Numbered from the stretch's first letter, positions 11,066 to 25,207 are shown. The stretch is 53,548 nucleotides of DNA from Didymodactylos carnosus (GCA_905250885.1 CAJNOQ010000362.1:1-53548), one strand, 5' to 3'. The notes: a model not told the origin generated them from the sequence alone. Program-made: numbers and translations.

Positions 11066-14000
11066 ACTACATTAAACGTGTTTTTTTTTTCTTCTTCTTC
11101 ATTTGATTAAATATGTATATACTTGTTGTAAGACACATGTTCCAAAAGAGAATGAATATAACTGAACTAAATTAAAACTAAATATATTTCCATAATATTT
11201 AGAGAACTGTCAGTTCTTACTCATTCCCTTTATTATTGTATTGCCGTTCTATCTACTGCTGGTTTGCTACAAAATGTTATTGTGTTATTTTTTGTAAATT
11301 ATTTTTTCTTATGTAGGATAAAAATATAGAAAAAAAGCAAAAAAGAAGAAGAAAATAAAGAAATGAAAGAGACAGAGAGAAAAACATCAAACATGCGTGA
11401 GTATAAGGAAAGAGAATAGTTTTCTAAAGGTTTTATAGCTAATATATAGCTATATATACATAAATCGAATTTCTTGTTCTATTTCTTTCCAGATTCTTGT
11501 CTCTTATCATTTCAACTAAAGAATGAAATCATTTACATATATTTTTTATCTCAAGATTCTTGTCTGAAAATGATATCAGAGACAAGAATCTTGTAAAATA
11601 TTAAAACAAGAAAATCGACTCGTATACATCGACTAAGTTGAAATTGTTTTTCGTTCTTTTTTACATTTCTCTCTATGTTGTGCGTTGAATCATTAGATAT
11701 TTGATTGATAAAGAGTATAAGAATATAAATGCAAAGAAGAAAAAAAACAAGAAAACACATCTACACACACACACACACACAAAAGTAATAATATTGTCTC
11801 GTTCATCATTCAACTTCAATAGGGGTAAGATAATTCTCAACTTGATCATTGCAAATGTAATTATAAAATTTCATAGAATTAGTTTTATATTTAAAAACAA
11901 TTAAACGTTTTAAATTATCATTATCAACCCTATTGTGTATATAAACAATATATTGTAACTGATTAGATCGACCTATTTCATATTTAACTGTTATTTTATA
12001 CAACTTCATATTTTGGTTTAAAGAAGAGTTAAAAGAAGTTTTTAGTCGTTTTTGAAATGAAACATCTCATCTTAAAAGTCAGTAGTAGCATAAAACCGAT
12101 GTATTTCTCTCAAATGTTTGTTTCTCTGTAAGAATATGTTAACATTATACGAATGTTCAACGTACAGAGTCCATCTAATAGTGAAAATGAATCAATTGAG
12201 TATTTTCATTGATGATGAAAATAATTTTTGCTCACATTTCGCCAACGTGATATTAGTTTAGTTCAATTCATTTACCTTTAGTTATCATTGTATTAGAGAA
12301 GAAGAAGACAAAAAAAATAAAACTGAAGGCTTTTTTTAGTCTGATGCCCTTCAGGTGACATATTAAGTTGTGACGGTTATATATATATGAAAAAAACAAA
12401 ACAAATGAAATTGAATCATGAAGGAAACAAAATAGAAGATTATACGATATTAGTAGTTATTCACAGAAAAAAAGGGGGACGGTGAGAACATGTTTTTCTA
12501 GACACAGGTGACTAGAACAGGAAGTCGATCTTTTTTAATCTGAAAATATTGTTGTACGCATTCTCTTGAGTATATATATATATATATATATTCTCTTATT
12601 TTTCTTCATTATCATACTTTTTTTGATATTCTTTTTTTTTATTTTCTATGAACATTTGTGAGAGTTGCCAATTAGGAACAAAGAAAAGAGAAAACGTTTT
12701 TCTTGTTTGGCCATTGTGTATTGTATTCTTTTGTAAAACTTAAACAAACAGACACCCCTCCCCCCCCCCAAAAAAAGAAAAGTAATACACGAAGAGCGAT
12801 TAATAATAATACCTTAATCAACGATCCTATGACTGTTCATATACACACGCCCGCACGGACAAATAGGCTAACTCAATAATCCTAAAAGATTTATATGAAA
12901 AACTCGTTTTTTTTATTATTATTGTCCATTAAAATTAAAATATTTTCGAATCATAAAACAGAAAAACTTTGTTAAAAGGTATTTATTAGCCTGATAAGTA
13001 TAACTATCTCTCTTATTATTCTCGTCAGGAAACAATTATTTTCGACAACTGAGCAAACATCTGTTTTTCGTTTTTTTTTTTTTGTTGTCTATTAATTTCA
13101 ATTATTGTGTGTATGGACATTTCTCTCTTATTCTCTTTTCTTTTTTTTCTTCTTCTTCTTTTGAAGTGTTTTCCACTCATGATGATCATCATCAATCTAG
13201 AAAAAATAGGTTAAATTTAGAAGACAATAGTGAATGTTTTTCTTCGTTCGAAAATCGTTTATTGTTAATTGTTTTTAAAAAATTCTCGATTTTTTTTTTT
13301 TTTAGTTTTTTATTAGTTCAATCGATGATATGAAGTGTACTGAACACTTGAGAAAAAAGAACCTCTTCTTATTTTTCTGTTGATACTTGAATAACTAGAA
13401 CAGATGTTGATTAGATATTTATATAGTTCAATATCTTTCTTCTGTAGTTTGATCATCTTCTCGACGATGATTACCCATCTCTTTACTATTCATTGAACTA
13501 GACAGTCTTAAACAGACAATTACCTTGGCACACATATCTTACGCACTTAGGAACCATCACGTATTCCGTTTGGATTGACAAATTTCACAAAGCTCAGAGA
13601 GAGAATTTAAGACATAAGTAACTTGTCAAGGTTAGGAAGATAATTAGACTTCAAATCTAGTATCTTGATGAACAAGATAAATCATTAAACCAAAATAGCT
13701 CACAATAATAAAAGAAGAAGAAAAAGAAGAGATTAAGGATGTGATGATTGAAATCAATTTAAGTAAGATGTCTGAGCTATGTTTTAGTATATCAGAAATG
13801 AGTCTAGTTTGCATTTTTGCACCTGTGTATTGACCTCTTGATCATCATCATTTATCATCATTTTCTCCTCTTCGAAACTTCACACTGTTGAAATGTTAAG
13901 CACTCTAATCTGCCTATGCCTCGTTGTAAACAACCATCTTTATAATTATCTTATTGTATTATTCTTCATAAACGACAACTGTTCCCGTTTCTTTCTTTTT

Positions 14001-17000
14001 TTTCTCTCTCTCTCTTTCTCTCTCACTCTTTCTCTCTATGAAATGTATGTTGAATATGTGTGCATGAAGTTCAGTTGTTATCGGTCAGATCTCTATTATT
14101 AATTAACAGCTTTCATATATATGTATAGATATAAATATAGAAAGGAAACATAGAACTTTCATTTCCTAAATTAAATTATTGGCTTTTCTCTCATTATGAT
14201 TGATATGTATTTTTCTCTCGACCTTCAACTCATTGTTTGAAAAAAAAAAACTACAATAAAATAAAAATAATAATAATAAAAATAAGATGACAGAATGGTT
14301 TTTAAAAATGTATAATTATGTATGTGCTCAAAGAAAGATAGATAGAGATCTAATTGTACACTACCATAGACAAACGATAGAGTAAAATGACAATAAACTC
14401 GAGATTTATGTTTATTGAACATTATTTTTTTATTTTTTTCATCTCTCTAAACTTTTAAATCTTTTAAATAATGACCAGTAGTCAAAGTAATAAAATATTT
14501 GAAAATTATACGTTATACTAGAGAGTAAATTATCTATCTAGTTTTCTAACAGACTTTTTTTTTTTGATACAAACAGTTTGAAAAGCAAAAAAATATGTTT
14601 AGAAAAGTTTTTGTTTTTGTTTTTCGACTACTAGTCGTTTTCGTTTATTTAGTTAATCGAACGGATCTTTTGATGATTTCAAAAAAAAATAACATGTTTT
14701 ATATGAACAATTTATTATTGGTTTGCTTCATTTCTATGTTATATTAGCTAGAAAAATTTGTAATAAAAACAATTGATGAGAGATTTTCCGTTTTACTGCG
14801 CAATTTATACATCAAGTAAGTGATGAAAACAAAAAAGTCTGCTATATAGAATATTTCTGCCTTTTTTTTTCTCTTCATTTATATAGAGGTTGCGATTATC
14901 CATGCGAATGGAATAATATACCCTTAATAAGACGAAGAATAGTAACAGGTTTTGCTACTGTTCAGAATCTCTCTCTCTTCCTCTCTCTATATATATATGT
15001 ACAATAGAGAAAGAGAGAGAGAGAGAAATAGAAAGACAGAGAGAGAATTCTGTTTCTTTTCTTATAGTTGTACATATGAACGAAAGAAAAATTAACTCAT
15101 TTTCTTTAGGTTAATAACTTAAGTAGAGACTAGAACAAGAACATACATATTAAACAGGCTGACACGATTATACTTCAACGATTATTTTCTCATATGTATG
15201 TTTGTGAACGGATCTTTATGCTGCGGGGTACGTTATGATTGATTATCGATTTTTTTTTTTTTTTTTTTAAGAAAAACATGTTTTTATTAGCACATCAAAA
15301 TCAATTCTCTGTTCTCGATCAACTTTTAGTGGAAAATTTTTTTTCAAGGTACTAAATACTGCATAAAAGAATGTATATATATATATATATATATTAATTT
15401 TTGATTCTTTTTTCCCGACTAATTGCTGAAAAAATAATTGTATCTCAAAGCAAATACCTTGTTTTTGTTTTGCTTGGCTTGTAAAAGGATTTGATTAATA
15501 AGTTTCTTTTTTTTGTGTGTGTGTGTGTGTGTAAAAACGGGTGATTTGCATGACAAATTATTGAGGTGGCGTTTCTAATTATGTTTATAGCTAAACTTTT
15601 TTTATATATAATCGAGTGGATATTACATTGACATCTTTTATATGATAGAGTACCTTTGGTTTTTTTTTGTGTTGAAAAGTTGTTTCACTTGAGCAAAAAT
15701 TGAAGATTTCGAAGCGAAGAAGAAGTGTCCAATAACTTTTTGTTTTCGTTGTTTATGTTGAAATTTTGCGGTCAAAAACTGAATAGAATTGTATATGAAT
15801 TGAAACAATGTGACGACCTTGATAAAATACTTGATAGATCTTTTATGTTGTGTATCAAAACTTATTGATCTATAGATGATATGCAAATCATGATTTCTTT
15901 TTTTGCTTCCGTCGTCGTTTTTTTCTGTTTTTTTTTTTTCTTCATTTCGCTAATGTGTCGCCATTTGCATAGTTCATTGACACTAAACAGTTGTCACCAA
16001 ACTCACTCGCTATTTCGTTTAGAACAGCGAACATACACACGTTTTTTATGTCTATTGAGATTCTTTCTTCTATATGTAGATTTTAATGAATATTTTTAGT
16101 TACCAGAAGAGAGAAGGAGAGAAAAAAAAGATCAAAAACTAATTCAAGATTAAAAATATATATATGCAGTCACGTTTTTTTTTTTTATTCTCTTTGACAG
16201 TTCTTGTTTCCTTTTTTTCTTCATGTTTAACCTCTCTTAACAAAGAATATAAAAAAAAAAAAAATAAATAAAAAAACAAAGAAGGGAAGAAAAAAGGTCA
16301 TTTTTTTTTTCTTCTTCTTCTTTCTTTCATGTGGTGAGACGATATGTCACATTCAAGCATATGATTTAAACACTATATTTAGAGAGAGTTTTTCAACTAG
16401 TTCATTTAACGCTCAACTATATATAATGTAGGTTTTCTAGTAAAAAATAGTCGTTGATATTATGTTCTCTTTATAAAATTGTGTAACAACTTTCTTTAAC
16501 TTGCAGAATAGAAGTCATTTATTGTGATAAACTGAAACTTATTTTGTTTAATATAAAAGTTTTCATAATAGTGTTCAATTACAGTTGTTGTTGTTGTTAT
16601 TTTTAACTAATTATAGTTCACATTTTATCCATTATTAATCAACAAATTCTAAATGATTCGTGATCGTTATAAATCGTAGATTTTTCATTCAAAAAACTAT
16701 TTATTTTTACGTACTGTGTTGCAATACAAAGAATTGTAAATAGAAAGATGATACATAAAAAGAAATGAATGAATGAATGATATAACGATGGTAGGACCAA
16801 TGAGAGTGTCCTGCTGAGTGTGTGTATGTGTGTATAAATGACTAAGGTAATAATATTTAAATATCTCATTTATTTCTCTGATCTCAAACGATAAAACTGT
16901 CTTGAATTTTTCTCTTTTTAAATAGAATTTGATTTATTGAAATAAAAATGTTTATTATTTAGAGATTAAAATTATAATTTGATAAGACAATTAATGTCAA

Positions 17001-17904
17001 AAATTCTTTTAGTAGTATGAAGGAAAAAGTTTAGTGTACATCTGCTGCATCTCACTGACCATTATTATTTTATGAATAAAACGAAAGAATATTTGTGTAC
17101 TGAATATCATTTTTGACAAGCTGCTGTTGCACGCATATCGTATTGAACTTTACGTTGTTGGGTCTTTCGATTCATTGAATGACGATTATATTTATAGCTA
17201 TATAAAAATAGAAAAAAAAAAATGCCAATGTATATGTGTGAGACCGATCTTTCATTCTTTATATAGAACATAAAGTCCCTTTTTTTTTGTTGTTTTTTTT
17301 TTTTTTTTTGTTTTTCATTCGTCCTTCTCTTTTTCATTCTCTCACAGTGCGCTTAGTCACACATATATATATATATATTCATGCACCACAATATTTCCAT
17401 CCATAAATCATTTCGTGTTATACATACACACCCACACACCTTATTTCGACTGATATTTGATCTTCTGTCTCTATCATAAAAAGAGGAGAAGAGATAGAAA
17501 GAGAATATTGAAGGCGTCTCGAATAATTTGATGTAGATGTGTGATGAGTATTGCTGCTGCCATAATCATCCACTATATTTTGTCAAGTACTTTATAACAC
17601 CTTTTTTCTTATTCATTTGAAAATTTTAAAGTGAGTGACTACACGTATATTTATTGAGTACTGAAAGGTCAGTTCTTTTTTTTTTTTTAAATATAATTTA
17701 GAAAAGACAATACCCTTTGAATTAAGAGAGTTTATTGTATGATGTTCAAAGTCATTGTAGATTTTAGTTTTTATAGTTCAGTAATATTCATTTTAAACAA
17801 CTTTGATTCTGATACTAGTAAACATGACGTCTATTGATTTCATTTTAATAACAGAAGTATGTAAAATTACAGGACTTCATTCTTGGAATTGCGCTAAAAG
17901 TGAG
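11066..17904. other. Gene-poor, microsatellite-rich region
   Basis: Long AT-rich stretch without a recognisable gene. It holds simple repeats: CA at 11763-11781, TA at 12571-12591, CT at about 14005-14038, GA at about 15006-15044, TA at 15374-15394 and GT at 15514-15532. Many T- or A-runs of 10-20 are also present. A 67-codon minus-strand frame at 11806-12009 looks protein-like in composition but has no partners. The region may be upstream regulatory sequence or a 5' intron of the tau-family gene downstream; nothing in the sequence proves this. Confidence 0.5.
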
Positions 17905-17905
17905 T

Positions 17906-18516
17906 GATTAAATTATATAAATAGTCATATGTCTGAGATACATCTTTTTTTCTCTTGTCTGTTTGTTTCATTTCTAGATCACTGAACACAAAAAACATGT
18001 GTTCTATTTAAGTAAATACATTGAAACAATTCTGTTGCATAATTATAAGACACTTTTGTTGTTGTTTTTACTAATTTTCTATTATTTTCTAGTCAAAAAA
18101 GTGTTTTAAAATAACATATTCGAATAGAAAATTCAAAGAGATACGTGTGGATAAATGTTTTCTTTGATTCATTCATTTTAGGTAAACGTTTAGTGGCCGG
18201 AGAACGTCATTCAAACGGATGTCTTGGGTGAACGATTTTGATAAATTGTTCTAAACAAGTTTAAGGAACGTCATATGTTAAATACAACACTGTAAATAGA
18301 TGTAGTTTTCTCTACTCTTTCAAACGGCATCGTTGAAAAACGTTTTTTAACTAGAAAATGATAGAAAATTAGTAAAAACAACAATAACAGAAGTGTTTTA
18401 TAATTGTGCAATAGAATTGTTTCAATGTATTTACTTGAGTAGAATATATGTCTCTGTGTTCAGTGGTCTAGAAATGAAACGGACAAGAGAATGATGTATC
18501 ACTATATAATTTAGTT
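17906..18516. mobile_element. Foldback element of about 610 bp
   Basis: Left arm 17906-18110 is inverted at 18340-18516. Shared blocks include TTTCTCTTGTC, ACTGAACACA, AAGTAAATACATTGAAACAA and TTTTTACTAATTTTCTAT. The central spacer (about 18110-18340) has no open frame. The arms differ by a few percent and small indels, so the copy is not brand new. No transposase; the target duplication is not obvious. Confidence 0.8.
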
Positions 18517-19380
18517 ATTGAGAAATTACATCAGTTTTAGTGAGGGAGCGTTTTATAACTTTGCTGAGCTGTGCTTATTGCTTATTGAGGTTCAACACAA
18601 CATAAACCTTTTAATGTGATAATTTATTCAAGTTCATTAAGAAAATATGGGAATAAAGTTTTATCACTAGCAAAGTTTGATCTTAAAAAAAATATATTTA
18701 GTTTTTGATTGATGAACATCCTTTTTCTTTTTTAATCAGACGAAAGTACTTTTTTTTTCAAATTGAGCACAGATTTTATATGTGACAATTGAAATACAGC
18801 ATATCTTTCGAGTATGCATCGATTTGAGTGATATTACAGGACAAGTTAATGATAATTTTACTGATGCTATGTAATCGTGCTTACCTTAACATTTTCTACT
18901 AACAGTTCTTTTTCCTCAAACAATAACATTAAGTGTTGACAGAATTAGACAAATGCAAATCAACGACTATCATAGTTCTTCTCATTGTATTTGGATAAAA
19001 AATATAGTAGTGTATTTTGTTTGGTAGTATATGAAAGAATAAGTTTAAATATGCTATAGAAATAGCTGACATACTGAGAATGAGATTGACTTCAATGTTA
19101 CGAATATGATGTTTGTTTTTCAGCAAATTTACGTACAACGTTGACTTTTAACAAACTAAAACTGGAGTTCAACAAAAATAATATTTATTGTATCTCTTTA
19201 AATGATCTACAGTTTACTGTTGTTTCATTTATCATGTAGATGAGAAACCTAAAGGAGACTAAAGAATGAGGCAGAGTTAAAAGATTCCAAAGTAACCTAC
19301 TTATCATTTCCGTTTTGTTCATTTTAGATTAGAGTACATACATACACATTTTTCTCTCTTTAGAATAAAGTGAACTAGTC
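18517..19380. other. Upstream region of the tau-family gene
   Basis: No gene seen. A pyrimidine-rich stretch ending in CTCTCTTTAG at about 19363 is a plausible cis- or trans-splice acceptor roughly 70 nt before the start codon. Bdelloids use spliced-leader trans-splicing, so this could be the leader addition site, but that is inference. Confidence 0.35.
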
Positions 19381-19405
19381 AGACACGCCCTCTTGACCCG
19401 TGTCT
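19381..19405 (+). promoter_or_regulatory. Stem-loop in the presumed 5' UTR
   Basis: AGACACG (19381-19387) pairs perfectly with CGTGTCT (19399-19405) across an 11-nt loop. The hairpin ends 30 nt before the start codon of the tau-family gene. It is GC-richer than its surroundings and could affect scanning or translation. No experimental counterpart is known to me. Confidence 0.4.
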
Positions 19406-19435
19406 ACCAAATTCGTTATTATCTTTGAAACAAAA

Positions 19436-19805
19436 ATGTCTGATCATAATCCATTTGACGATCCACTGATTAGCAATAATTTAGTTTCATTTGATTCACA
19501 GCCTCAATCTAATCACTCACCAGTCACAACGCCAAGTAAACAACAGCCACCACAACCTCAGACAAATGGTAATGGGACACCAACTGATGCTTATCATAAT
19601 CGTTCTATAAATGATGCCGATCCATTTGGTGGCGTTGACGATGTGTTTTCAACAACATTAAAACAACAACAAAATGGTACCAGTGAACATAATACAGATT
19701 TATTAGACTCAAATCTATTCAATAATCATAATAATAATAATAACAATAATAATAATCATCATCATGAAGAAAATGATTTATTATCACCAACAAAAACGAA
19801 TGGTG

Positions 19806-19836
<31 letters not shown>

Positions 19837-22800
19837 TTTTAATGACGAGGACTTATTTACAACAGGTACGACCCAGAGATAATATGAAATCTATTGAATA
19901 ATTTCTTAATGTCTCTCTTTTTTAGTAAACAATACAAGTATTCCATCGCCAACAAAACCAGTTAGTGAATATGCACACGAATATAATAAAAATTCATTAT
20001 TACTGGATTTTGATCCGAATAATGGAGAAGCTCCTGTCGAACCATTATATCACGATCAAACACCATCGCCCAATGATTTACCAAAACCACTTGTTGATTC
20101 TCCTAAACATTCGTCACCTATTGTTGAAACAGCAAATAATAATAATACGCTACTTGATTTTACTACTCCGCCTTCGAATGTTAACAATCCTCCACCTCAA
20201 CCGGTTCCAGAGGAGCAAAAGGACACTGTTTTAACACAATCACACGAAAAACATGTAAATGAACACGTGGAACATTTAAATATAATAAGTTTTACAAATC
20301 CAATATTCGATTTACAACAACAAGAACGACAGGAAGATAACGATAAGGTAGGTTTAGACTGAATATTACTGCAATAAAATAATCTGTCATATACATTGTT
20401 TTTTTTTTAAATTTGTCCTGATTTAGACTACTGTCGATGAAAATAATTTGGAGAAAAAAGATGATCAGCAATCGTATGAAGAATTATCGAATGAATTGAA
20501 TGAAACTGCTCAAGAAATAGCGACAAAAATCGACCTTATTTCAACGCCACCACCACAAACACATCCTCCTAATCATTTAGATTTTGGTAGTCAAGAACAA
20601 CAATCACAACAAGATCAAATTAATACACCATCGACCGTTGAGGAAAATGAAAATTATAAAAAGGTTGAAAAAGAACCGGTTTCTACTCCCAAAGAACAGC
20701 AAAAATCTTCGCCAACATCAGAAACGTCTCAACAAGAGCAACAAAAACAACAGACAACAGTAACAGCTAAAAAACCGGCTGCGACTAGTGCCGTGAAACA
20801 AACGTCAAGTGCTAGTAAAACACCGTCAGCATCAAAAATATCTTCAGTTAGAAGCGCAGATCCAAAACCACCATCGGCAAAAAGTACAGATGCAAAACCA
20901 CTATCAGCAAAGAGCAGCGATGCGAAAAGTGATACAAAAGTAACGACCAAAAAGCCGACAGTGTCTTCGTCAACAACAGCGAAACCCAAAACGCCATCAA
21001 CAGCTGATTCAGCAAGTGCTAGTGCAACACAATCAAAGCCGACGGTAAATAAATTTAATCTAACTGACACTATCACTTCATCATACTGGAATTTCTTGAT
21101 GTATTGTACATGATCGATTTGAAAAAGTATTAAATTTGGGTTTATACCAATAGTCATTTGGTACCTGGTCCTCCTGTATGCAAAAACAATTTCCACGATT
21201 AGTTTGAGTTATCGTGTCATAAAGTTTTCTGAAGAGTGAAGGTAATTCGCTCTAATATATTTGTTTTATCTTCTGTAGCGTGATCCTGTAACAACGAAAC
21301 CGGTGGCTTCAAAACCATCTCAGCCTCGTCCTACAACTGTCCCAACGACTGCACGTGTTCCATCAGCAAAAACGTCTCCTAAACAACCAACTCCAAAAGA
21401 TGATTCACATTCGACATCGGCGGCCGGTGATGAAATTTTATCTACGGCACCATCTGCCACTGGTAGCACTAGCACTAGCACAACTACTACTTCTAAACCG
21501 CGACCTCCACCAGCACAGCACTCTACCAAAGCTCCAACAAAAACGGCTTCTAGTGGGGCTTCTACATTAACTCACACAACAGGCGCTTCTTCTACTCGTA
21601 GCACAACGGCCAAGCCGAATGTATCATCATCAACTACAACACCCAAGCCGAATGTATCATCATCAACAACGACAACCAAGCCGAATGTATCATCATCAAC
21701 AGCCGCAGCCAAACCAAATGTACTATCATCAACAACGACAGCCAAGCCAAATGTATCATCATCAACAACGGTGGCACCAACAAATACCGATCGAACAATC
21801 TCTCAGAGTCGAACGCATCAACGCCCTGCAACAGCTACTAATACAGCAACAAGCCTATCTTCTTCAACAAAACCTTCAACAAGCGCTAGTAGACCAGCAA
21901 CAGCAGATGCAGCTTCGAAGAATGCAGCTAGTAACGATACAACGGTAATAAACTACAAATATTCTCGTTTTCACTTATTGTACTCACACGCTGATAGTTA
22001 TTCATAAAATAAGCAATGTTTTTAGCACTCAAAAATTGGTTCGTTAGTCAATGCTGACCATAAGCCAGGAGGCGGTCATGTACAGGTGATATTGATAGTA
22101 ATCCCTGTGTCTTTAACCGACAGTTAGAAAAAATTGACTACTTAAAGAATTTTTTGTCAACTTTTTCTCACATTCTCAAGACTTTTTGTTCTCAAAGATC
22201 TACGCCCAGTAATGCTTAATAAATAACGTCATGCGTGTTTTATTACAAGATATATAAATGGAAAAACTATACGAAAAATACTGATAAGTTTCAAAATGTT
22301 CAACTTTCTAACCAAAAAACACAAATTTTTCAATGTTCAATGCGCTTTGCTCGTTGAAATCTAGAAAAACTTGGCTATCTAATTAGTTGCCCTTGAAGAG
22401 CTGTACCATCTATCTATAAATCAAACTCTTCCACACTACAAGTGATTACGTGAGAAGTTTTCTTTACTTCTCTCTATTTTGGTACAGAAAAATCATACAC
22501 CTAATATTTGCGTCGGTATTATTTTTGACAAATTATAAAAGTGATCATTTTCAAATTTCTCATTATTATTTTTAGTATAGCATTTCACTATACGTCTTTC
22601 AATAACACTTAATACGTTAGTTGCAGAGAATTTCTAGACGCAACTGTTGAGAAGTAATGATCTTGTGAATGTGAAGGAAAAAGTTATGACAAAAATCTAA
22701 AATAGACAATTTTTTCTTAAATCAACCATTAGTGAACCACTCACACTTTTGCTTTTTATGTTTATATAGAAGCTTGTTTCCCTTTCTCTGTCCTGTGCGT

Positions 22801-25207
22801 GCTGCTCATTACGATTATAATATTATTATTCTTTGCTTTTTATTTTTATATACTTATACATTTAGCGATCTTAAAAAGTGTGGCTACATACAAGTTTTAC
22901 TTTAGTGTTTGTTACAGGAGAACGAAAAGAAAGATACATTTTGTTTTTAGTAGAATTTTATTACGTATATTAGAAATTAGTGATTTATATGGCACAATGA
23001 ACACTGATCAATCATAAACGAACAGTGAGTATTAGCAAAAAATTGTAGTTCTGAGTATCGATCATGATACCGCTTCGATTAATTTTTTTTTAAACTGTAT
23101 ATATGTACCGAATGACCTGAACCAGATTTTCCATAAAGTTTATTTTGATGGATATTAAAACGCTTAACATTTGATATAGCATCTTATTCTTGTTTATACT
23201 CGTTTTATCTTAACATTTGTTTTTAGGCTCAAACTGATCGTTGCAATCGACGGTCGAGATTTATCTTCGCCATTTTCATCCATTTTTCAATCGAATAGAA
23301 CTGACTTCAACGACGATATAGACGCATATAAATAGAATATGATCGTTTTATGTGAAGTTCACTGTACCGCTTCATTTTGTTCAGCAGTTGAAGACAATCG
23401 TGAAAAATTCGTCATTCTTGAGCAATCATACTTTACTCTGGCATTTATTCGTCCAACATTACAGCTGATATCTGTTGAAATTTGTCAGTTAACCACAACT
23501 CGTACAAAAATCGTAAGAACCATTAAATCGACAAATCGACTGGCATGAGTAGAAATAATAACGACCACTAAAAACTTGTTGAAGTAACATAAGCACAAGA
23601 AAAAGTATTTTTAGTGCGAATACGATCTTTCTGTGACAATTTAATGTTTATTTTCGTTCTACATTCTATCAACTGAATAAGACTACTACTAGAGCCATCT
23701 CTAAATTGGTCAGAAATTATTCAAGTAAATAGAAAACAACAAGTATTGGAGAACTAAAATAACGGAAGTATATGAAAGAATAAAAATTCAATAAAAATTC
23801 ATTTAAACAGGTATATGATTTTTTTCTAAATAAATATCTTTATTTAACAATTTTTGTGTATTATGTTTAGGTCTACGGCCATTTCATAGGATACGTAGTA
23901 TATAATCGTTCGTAAATGTACTAATAAACCAACTCTTTATTTTTCATTCGTCAATTGATGACGTTCACGATCAATCACTGTGCCGTTTCATTGTACATCT
24001 CATCAAGTATCGATTCAGAACCGCGATCTGTCTGTTAAACACTTCGAAGTTTTATGACATCGTTCATCGTCTGTCTGAGTGTCCTCTCGATTGTAAAAAC
24101 TGATATAAAAAGAGGTTATATAAAATCCATTGTTGAAATCGCAGTTATAAACGACATCCGTTGAAAAAACTGAAACTTTATCGAAACTTTTATAACATGC
24201 GATGAAGACTATGGAGCACCGCAGATAGACCAGAAACATGGTTTGGTCGTTTCATTGACAAAAGCACATAGTTCATCTAATCACGATGATCAATTAATGA
24301 TAAATATGGTTATAACAATACTTCTTTAGTGGTATCTTTTAACAAAGCTTGCTTGTTCATTCTTTAATAATTTGTTTTGCTTCTCTATTTTAGCTCCTTC
24401 ATTTTGCGTTTCTGTTGAAATCGTAATGAGCTGCACCATTTTTTTTTTCGCCTCCTCCTTTGCCATTTTTTGTATTAATCATTTTTTTTCTCGTACATTA
24501 ACTGACATTTTTTTTATCTTGTTCTATTTAGATAACAAATAAGAAACCTGAATGGAATGCAGCATCAAAAGTTGGCTCATTGAATAATACAACACATAAA
24601 CCAGGCGGCGGAAGTGTCAAGGTAAGTTTATTTGTTTCTCTCAGATTTGTTTGAAACTTTTGTAAATGTCTTTGCACTTCGTCAGAAATCAACATCCGAG
24701 GGGGAAAACACTTTACATTCTCCCGATGTGGGTGATTTGTTTTGTATGCTAACGCTATTTTGTGTGTTTTGTTTTTGTGTGTGATTAACATAGATTCCTA
24801 GTACAAAATTACAATGGACAGCTAAATCAAAGGTTGGCTCGCTCGATAATGCTCATCATAAAGCTGGCGGTGGAACAGTCAAAGTAAGATTAAAATGTTC
24901 CATAAATCAATATCTCGATTGTGCTAAATTTTAGCTCTAGTAGTGATTAAATATCGTCATCAAATTATTAGAATATTTTTTTGTTTTTGTTTAGATTGAA
25001 AGTAAAAAATTAGATTTTAAAGATAAAGCAAAACCAAAAACAAATACTGGTATAGCGCATAATACTGAACAAGATGGAGCAAATAATAGTGGTGAAGCAA
25101 GTGCAACAGCAACTGGTGGTGAACAACAACAAGGTGATGATATACATAATGATGAAGTATTCGAATCCCAACAACAAAACGACGGTGACAATAATAAAAA
25201 GGAATAA
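19436..25207 (+). CDS. Tau/MAP2/MAP4-family microtubule-associated protein (eight exons, 862 aa)
   Basis: Exons 19436-19865, 19926-20347, 20427-21044, 21279-21944, 22026-22085, 24532-24621, 24794-24883 and 24995-25207. All introns are GT-AG, and the exons total 863 codons with the stop. The C-terminal part is the microtubule-binding region, one repeat per exon: SKIGSLVNADHKPGGG (713-732), SKVGSLNNTTHKPGGG (733-762) and SKVGSLDNAHHKAGGG (763-792), where the third has AGGG for PGGG. Then comes IESKKLDFKDKAKPK, like the start of a fourth tau repeat. Residues 1-712 are disordered: Ser/Thr/Pro/Lys-rich, with polyN, polyQ and an 11-residue tandem repeat. The first 280 residues contain NPF, DPF and LLDFD-like motifs. 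It should bind and stabilise microtubules. The repeat exons are the most secure part. The start is the first ATG in frame. Confidence 0.92.
19723..19836 (+). repeat. AAT/CAA trinucleotide tracts coding polyN and polyQ
   Basis: Within exon 1 of the tau-family gene, AAT/AAC codons give about 10 asparagines followed by three histidines. From about 19807, CAA repeats give about 9 glutamines. Both are pure or nearly pure trinucleotide runs and are likely length-variable. Confidence 0.85.
21606..21778 (+). repeat. Five tandem 33-bp units in exon 4 of the tau-family gene
   Basis: The unit encodes AKPNVSSSTTT (11 residues) and occurs five times with changes at the edges (PK, TK, AAAK, and V-L for V-S). 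The run is Ser/Thr-rich and is probably a phosphorylatable spacer before the tubulin-binding repeats. A related short repeat (DAKPLSAKSS-like) lies in exon 3 at about 20855-20935. Confidence 0.85.
22086..24531. other. 2.4-kb intron between tubulin-binding repeats 1 and 2
   Basis: No further SK(I/V)GS...PGGG exon was found on inspection, so repeat 1 joins repeat 2 directly. Frames at 22799-23017 and 23339-23548 lack support. The intron is far longer than the others in the gene, which is where alternatively used repeats lie in vertebrate tau, but there is no evidence of alternative exons here. Confidence 0.5.

Noticed and set aside
11806..12009. 67-codon minus-strand frame
   Set aside because: Protein-like composition but no recognised domain and no flanking exons; kept only as a remark in the region entry.
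20729..21948. Open frames overlapping exons 3 and 4 of the tau-family gene on both strands
   Set aside because: The Ser/Thr/Lys low-complexity codons keep other frames open. Splice sites and the downstream tubulin-binding repeats fix the plus-strand frame used.
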